NCBI RefSeq assembly: GCF_030929555.1
Contig: NZ_JAVFVT010000029.1
Location: 27,252 to 91,251, forward strand
Length of the DNA: 64,000 bases
Source of the DNA: Paenibacillus sp. LHD-117
GTDB lineage: Bacteria > Bacillota > Bacilli > Paenibacillales > Paenibacillaceae
Direction: 5' to 3'
The notes under the pieces were generated by a model. The model saw only the letters and a list, made by a program, of their open reading frames with translations. It was not told where the DNA came from and ran no database searches. Positions 60,038-64,000 of this stretch are shown here, piece by piece (the stretch's first letter is position 1; the number at the start of each line of letters is the position of its first letter). The position numbers were made by a program, and so were the translations under genes.

Positions 60038-60754
60038 ATGTCGAAGCGGAAAGTGTTAATCGTTGAGGACGATCAAGCGATCGCCGAGCTGGAGCGGGAC
60101 TTTCTTGAGGTACACGGCTACGAGGTCACCCTCCGGGCAGACGGCCGGCAGGCGCTTGAGGAAGCGCTGGAGCAAGAATACGATCTGATCATTCTGGACG
60201 TCATGCTGCCGGGCATGGACGGCTTCGATCTATTGCGACGGATCCGGGAGACTAAGTTTATTCCGGTGCTGATGGTATCCGCCCGCAAGGAGGATATCGA
60301 CAAGATCCGTGGCCTCGGCTTAGGGGCGGATGATTACGTGACGAAGCCGTTCAGCCCAACGGAGCTTGTGGCTCGGGTAAAGGCGCATCTTGAACGCTAT
60401 GACCGATTGACCGGTGTCGCGGCAGGCACCGGCCCTTTGCATGCCCGGAAGTCGCGCGAGCTGAACATTCGCGAACTCGCGATCCAGGTCGATGCAAGAC
60501 GGGTGACGCTGCGCGGGGCCGAGGTTACGATGACGGCAAAAGAATTCGACCTGCTGCTATTCCTCGCGGAAAACCCGGATCGGGTCTATTCCAAGGAGGC
60601 GCTGCTGGATAGGGTCTGGGGGATCGACAATTATGGCGATACCGCCACGGTCACGGTCCATGTAGGGAAAATCCGGGACAAGATCCAGAAGGACCCGTCG
60701 CAGCACCAGTTTATCGAGACCGTATGGGGCGCGGGATATCGGTTTAAGGTGTGA
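60038..60754 (+). CDS. OmpR-family response regulator
   Basis: A 238-residue regulator: receiver domain with VEDDQ, phosphoacceptor Asp in LIILDVMLP and the K of VTKPFS; winged helix with KEFDLLLFLAENPD and VWGAGYRF. I chose the ATG at 60038, 1 base after the kinase stop and with GGGGAGAG upstream. It probably controls the upstream ABC transporter. Last gene of the operon. Confidence 0.94.
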   Translation: MSKRKVLIVEDDQAIAELERDFLEVHGYEVTLRADGRQALEEALEQEYDLIILDVMLPGMDGFDLLRRIRETKFIPVLMVSARKEDIDKIRGLGLGADDYVTKPFSPTELVARVKAHLERYDRLTGVAAGTGPLHARKSRELNIRELAIQVDARRVTLRGAEVTMTAKEFDLLLFLAENPDRVYSKEALLDRVWGIDNYGDTATVTVHVGKIRDKIQKDPSQHQFIETVWGAGYRFKV

Positions 60755-60760
60755 ATGCGC

Positions 60761-60797
60761 AAGCAGTCCCCGTGATTCGCGGGGTCTGCTTTTTTTG
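60761..60797 (+). terminator. Rho-independent terminator of the two-component operon
   Basis: AAGCAGTCCCCG pairs with CGGGGTCTGCTT (one mismatch), followed by a seven-T run. Confidence 0.9.
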
Positions 60798-60814
60798 CGC
60801 TTAGTCGGTGACCC

Positions 60815-61291
60815 TTATGTTTTAACCACGGGTACCCAGAATTCACCGTAGAAAGTGCCGTCGCCGTTATCTTTGCGGTAAGTCGCATTTGGACCGCCGA
60901 TGTAAGCATAGTCAGCGATTTGGGCCAATACTTCGCCGAAAGCACGGTAGGTCAGCTGATCAAACAAAGTTTCCTTGTCGCCATTTCCTGCGACCACGAT
61001 GTACTCGCTCTCTGGAAACTCGATGATGCGCGTTGCGTCAGCCACTGATTTACGAGCTTCCACCGCAAAATAATTCCACGGTTTGCCTTGATAAACCTCG
61101 TTGACTGACCATTCGCGATCGTCTTTTGCGGCGTTTTTGAGCTTATCGAATCGCCCGTCAGCTTTGAGTCCGCCCCAAAACGCTGCTTTTTCCTTCTGCA
61201 AAGCCGGCATGTCTTGAAAATTCGACTGAATTGAAAACCCATAAGCGGTCAATACGAATGATTTTTTGTGTTCAAGCGTGTAATCTGCCAT
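60815..61291 (-). CDS. GyrI-like ligand-binding domain protein (distal paralogue)
   Basis: A 158-residue protein of the GyrI-like/AraC effector-binding fold: YTLEHKKSFVLTAYGFSIQ, PWNYFAVEA, EYIVVAGNG and YGEFWVPV. It resembles the gene upstream (61351) over its full length, so the two are tandem paralogues. Such stand-alone domains bind drugs and other hydrophobic cations. AAAGGAG precedes the ATG at 61291; the frame is open further but reads as leader. Confidence 0.85.
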   Translation of the reverse strand: MADYTLEHKKSFVLTAYGFSIQSNFQDMPALQKEKAAFWGGLKADGRFDKLKNAAKDDREWSVNEVYQGKPWNYFAVEARKSVADATRIIEFPESEYIVVAGNGDKETLFDQLTYRAFGEVLAQIADYAYIGGPNATYRKDNGDGTFYGEFWVPVVKT

Positions 61292-61350
61292 GTGGATGCT
61301 CCTTTCCCCGAAAGCTTGCCGTTTGTGTTCTCCTAAACATTCAACAAAGT

Positions 61351-61830
61351 TTAGCCTTCTACCTTTTTTGCTCGAAGCCACATTTCGCCGTAGAATTCAC
61401 CGTTTTCAGTTGCTTTGACGAATGTTGAGTTACCAGGCCCAATGTATTTGTAGTCCGTGATTTCCTGCAATAGGCCGCCGAAAACTTTGCCTGTGATTTC
61501 GTCGGCGAGACGGTCTTTGTCAGCGCCCGTGCCCGGCACGACGAGGTAGTCGCCAGCGAGAAAGTTAAGGACAACCGCGCCTTCCACGTCGAACTCGCCC
61601 ATCACGCCGAAGCCGCGCCAAGCCTTGCCGTCTATGACGTAGTTGATTTGATATTCTTGCCCGTCAGCGAGCGCCAGTAGTTCGGAAAGCTTGCCGTTTT
61701 CAGTGATTTCGGCTTTTTTCGCTGCCGTTTTTGCTGCATTACCTGCCCAGTCGTTAAAGTCTTCAAACGGTACACCGAAAGCCGTCATTTTGTAGTTGTC
61801 CGAGATGGTTTTGATGGAATAGTTAGTCAT
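61351..61830 (-). CDS. GyrI-like ligand-binding domain protein (proximal paralogue)
   Basis: A 159-residue protein of the same fold (YSIKTISDNYKMTAFGVPFE, AWRGFGVMGEF, GDYLVVPGTGADK, YGEMWLRA). AAAGGAG precedes the ATG. It and its paralogue form an operon divergent from a WYL-type regulator, an arrangement typical of regulated drug-binding proteins. A role in sequestering or sensing small molecules is inferred. Confidence 0.87.
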   Translation of the reverse strand: MTNYSIKTISDNYKMTAFGVPFEDFNDWAGNAAKTAAKKAEITENGKLSELLALADGQEYQINYVIDGKAWRGFGVMGEFDVEGAVVLNFLAGDYLVVPGTGADKDRLADEITGKVFGGLLQEITDYKYIGPGNSTFVKATENGEFYGEMWLRAKKVEG

Positions 61831-61885
61831 TTGATTCTCTCCTTTGTGAGTTAACTGTTTACAAGTTTGATTCTATTTGCTAAAT

Positions 61886-61902
61886 GTATCAAAAAATGAT
61901 AC
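61886..61902. promoter_or_regulatory. Operator-like palindrome between gyrI-like and WYL genes
   Basis: GTATCA, five A residues, TGATAC: a perfect 6-bp inverted repeat in the 81-base divergent intergenic region, 10 bases before the regulator's start codon. Likely the regulator's binding site. Confidence 0.55.
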
Positions 61903-61911
61903 TTTTTATTT

Positions 61912-62889
61912 ATGAAGAAAACAGAACGAGTGAACCTGATTATGCGCTACATCAATAACCGCGCGCACTTTACGATTGCCGAGATTCAGCGGGAGTTCAA
62001 GATTTCCCGCGCGACGGCGATCCGCGACATTAACGAGATTCAGGCGATGGGTTTTCCGCTGACGAGCGAGCTTGGGCGCGGCGGCGGCTACCATGTCCTG
62101 CAAAATCAGTATCTACCCGCCGCGCGCTTCACGCCAGATGAGCTGAAGGCGATGTTTATCAGCTTTATCGCCTCGAAAAATTCGCAGCTGCCTTATCTTC
62201 ACAATCGCCGCTCAATCACTGAAAAACTCATCGGTATTGCAACGCAAACCCAGCAAGACGAGTTAATCGAGCTGAATAATATCTTGCTTTTTGAGAATAC
62301 GAATCCTGCCAATCCGAATCTCTTGGAGCTCGACGATGCGGCGCCTGTGGAACTGAATCAGTTGATTTCGCTTGCTGTGCGGGATAAGCATTTGCGCGTG
62401 ACTTATGAGCTGAGTCCTGGCTGGCCGCAGTTGATGGACGTTTATTTGCTTCATATTTTTAACTCGAACGCTCAGTGGCTGGTCGAGATTTATGATTTCG
62501 ATACGGATGAGTTTCGCTATTTGCCTGTTGAGATGCTGCGGGATTCAGCGATTTCTGAGCAGAAGATGAAGTTGTCTGAGCAAGAGATTCTAAACAAAAA
62601 ACGGCTTGGCGCGCGCGAGTCCAATCTTGTCGTGAGGCTTGATACGGCTGGGATTCAGCGCTTTAAGCGTATGCACCCGCCGGGAATTATTTTGGCCTTT
62701 ACTGGGATGTTTCAGTCGAGCGGGATTTTTCATGTTCAGTTGGATGTGACCGATGTTGAGGCGTTGGCGTATTATGCGGATTGGCTTTTGTTTTTGGGGA
62801 TAGGGGTCGAGTTTGAGCGGATTCCTGATGAACTACGCGTGATTATGGATGAGCGTCTAGCATCATGGAAAAAACGGATAGGACCGTAA
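61912..62889 (+). CDS. YafY-family HTH/WYL transcriptional regulator
   Basis: A 325-residue protein with an N-terminal HTH_11-type helix-turn-helix (about residues 5-55; TIAEIQREFKISRATAIRDI) and a WYL domain (about 140-220) with a C-terminal extension. WYL domains sense ligands such as nucleotides or nucleic acid. The ATG is the best start, though no strong ribosome binding site is visible in the short intergenic region. It is divergent from the gyrI-like pair, its probable target. Confidence 0.9.
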   Translation: MKKTERVNLIMRYINNRAHFTIAEIQREFKISRATAIRDINEIQAMGFPLTSELGRGGGYHVLQNQYLPAARFTPDELKAMFISFIASKNSQLPYLHNRRSITEKLIGIATQTQQDELIELNNILLFENTNPANPNLLELDDAAPVELNQLISLAVRDKHLRVTYELSPGWPQLMDVYLLHIFNSNAQWLVEIYDFDTDEFRYLPVEMLRDSAISEQKMKLSEQEILNKKRLGARESNLVVRLDTAGIQRFKRMHPPGIILAFTGMFQSSGIFHVQLDVTDVEALAYYADWLLFLGIGVEFERIPDELRVIMDERLASWKKRIGP

Positions 62890-62912
62890 AACATGCAACG
62901 AAGCGCAGGGAA

Positions 62913-62940
62913 CAGCCCCGTCTCAGTATCAGGGGGGCTG
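62913..62940. terminator. Bidirectional terminator-like hairpin
   Basis: CAGCCCC (62913-62919) pairs with GGGGCTG (62934-62940), between convergent genes. No T run of note on either strand, so only moderate support. Confidence 0.5.
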
Positions 62941-62962
62941 CACCTTGCTGTCGTTAAAGTTC

Positions 62963-63766
62963 CTACACCCTGTTTCTTTCCATCCATGCAGCTGCCCAGT
63001 CCACCAGCGGCCGTTGCTCCAGAAATCGGACTTCGGCGTTTCCGATTCTATGAATCTTGATATTCATTTCTTTATCATATTCGTCCCCCAAGCGGACAAA
63101 ATCTCCATCGTCCACAGCCTGGGTTTCGTAAGTCACCCATTTGCGCGTTCCTTCCTCCATAGTTGCGCTACTTTCATGGACAAACTTCTTGGTAGGAAAA
63201 TTGGCTATGGTTTCAGCCAGGTGCAGCGACGTATTTTTATCATAGCCGACACCTATTAAGAGTACATAACCATTTAGATGATACAATTTATCCAACGGGG
63301 AGCTCTTCCCGAAGATGTTGCATAAATCATGGTTTTGCGTTAGATATTCCGCATGCTTGCCTACTGCGGCAATGGACCGTGCCGGGTGATCCGACCTTTT
63401 GGCCCCTGGCCACTTGCGGAACATTTCAGCTACGACGCCCATACCGATCGCAGGGGTTATTTCCTTATCGTAGGCTGGCCAGTGTTCGCGAATGATCGGC
63501 CACCATTCCGTAGGTTCTTCCCAGTGGACTCCCGTTGAAGGATCAAGATTCTTCCATGTCTGGGACGGCATCATCAAGGTCCCTTCTTCACCAATAATTT
63601 CAAGAAGGGACCGGATTAAGGTTTCGGGCCCGCCTACAACAAAACCCAACTTGCTTAAAGAAGTATGTACGAATATGTGTTGACCTTCTCTTAGTCCGCA
63701 GTTTTTAAATGCATGGATTAGATCTTCTTTCGTTAAGATGGCTCTTGTTTCTTTTGGTTCAGTCAT
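62963..63766 (-). CDS. Aminoglycoside N3-acetyltransferase-like protein
   Basis: A 267-residue protein of the AAC(3) family: HTSLSKLGFVVGGPETLI near the N-terminus, GTLMMPSQTW, and later HPARSIAAVGKHA and the LLIGVGYDKNTSLHLAE segment. The family acetylates position 3 of aminoglycosides using acetyl-CoA; chromosomal Bacillus members such as YokD need not confer resistance. GGAGGT precedes the ATG. It lies next to the insertion sequence at the window edge. Confidence 0.88.
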   Translation of the reverse strand: MTEPKETRAILTKEDLIHAFKNCGLREGQHIFVHTSLSKLGFVVGGPETLIRSLLEIIGEEGTLMMPSQTWKNLDPSTGVHWEEPTEWWPIIREHWPAYDKEITPAIGMGVVAEMFRKWPGAKRSDHPARSIAAVGKHAEYLTQNHDLCNIFGKSSPLDKLYHLNGYVLLIGVGYDKNTSLHLAETIANFPTKKFVHESSATMEEGTRKWVTYETQAVDDGDFVRLGDEYDKEMNIKIHRIGNAEVRFLEQRPLVDWAAAWMERNRV

Positions 63767-63793
63767 GTTTACCTCCGCCTTTCATTAAAATAA

Positions 63794-64000
63794 GGGGCCG
63801 TCTCAAAAGTAGGTCTGCTCACTTGACGAGACAGCTCGCTTGATGAAAATTGGTCAAAAATTCGAAAAGGCGGTGCTAGGGAGGTTATCCCTGCGCCGCC
63901 ATTTTTGGCTTTTGGCTTATTGTCGCTTTCTTGAGCAAATTGTGGGCGAGTGAAAGCCACCCGACCTCAAGGCTTACCTTCGGCAGGCCTCGAAGCAGAA
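63794..64000 (-). mobile_element. End of an insertion sequence with transposase C-terminus (partial)
   Basis: GGGGCCGTCTCAAAAGTAGGT at 63794 has the look of the terminal inverted repeat of IS1182-type elements. The minus strand of 63885-64000 reads LLRGLPKVSLEVGWLSLAHN and LLKKATISQKPKMAAQG-stop, the end of a DDE transposase. The element continues beyond the window, so family and intactness cannot be settled. Confidence 0.7.

Overview
The window looks like chromosomal DNA of a Paenibacillaceae bacterium (Paenibacillus or a close relative). The evidence is the Firmicute gene order rpsF-ssb-rpsR, DUF2232-gdpP-rplI-dnaB-purA, walRKHIJ-htrA and rlmH, the strong AGGAGG ribosome binding sites, frequent TTG/GTG starts, and GC-rich core genes interrupted by AT-richer accessory blocks. 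This is inference from gene content; no search was run.

Layout. 1-1461: rpsF-ssb-rpsR operon. 1489-3948: KtrAB potassium channel and a small membrane-anchored protein, minus strand. 4020-10011: Mrp Na+/H+ antiporter operon (mrpA and mrpB fused, mrpC-G) behind a strong promoter and a terminator-bearing leader. 10018-21328: DUF4870 protein, LytR-CpsA-Psr enzyme, CBS protein, DUF2232-gdpP-rplI-dnaB, purA with PurR boxes and a 204-bp inverted-repeat element in its leader, and a LysM/G5/M23 peptidase. 21478-30024: WalRK two-component system with WalH, WalI, WalJ and HtrA, interrupted by several repeat families. 30131-33013: second repeat array, SDR/TetR pair, small CxxC protein and rlmH.

33014-45809 is the main accessory feature: an island at the 3' end of rlmH. 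Its far end (45786-45812) again encodes the last residues of RlmH (RGEPYHK-stop), and a third such copy (AEPYHK-stop) lies inside at 44842-44863. This is the layout of staphylococcal SCC elements. The island carries an Avs-like protein (PD-(D/E)xK nuclease plus STAND NTPase), remnants of a large serine recombinase, a three-gene ABC-3C system with a lipase-like effector, and, in its own att-bounded module, a nucleotidyltransferase behind a promoter/start-stop/terminator leader that recurs at 54133-54231.

46073-64000: SNF2 helicase operon, ABC-F ATPase, membrane-anchored trypsin-like protease, AlkD-like protein, CBM48 protein and a GH13 protein lacking several catalytic residues, a secreted protein with an ABC transporter and two-component system, two GyrI-like proteins with a divergent WYL regulator, an AAC(3)-like acetyltransferase, and the end of an insertion sequence at the right edge.

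Physiological themes are envelope control (WalRK, HtrA, LCP, M23), c-di-AMP and ion homeostasis (GdpP, KtrAB, Mrp) and, in the islands, defence and probable antibiotic response. No tRNA, rRNA or CRISPR array was recognised.
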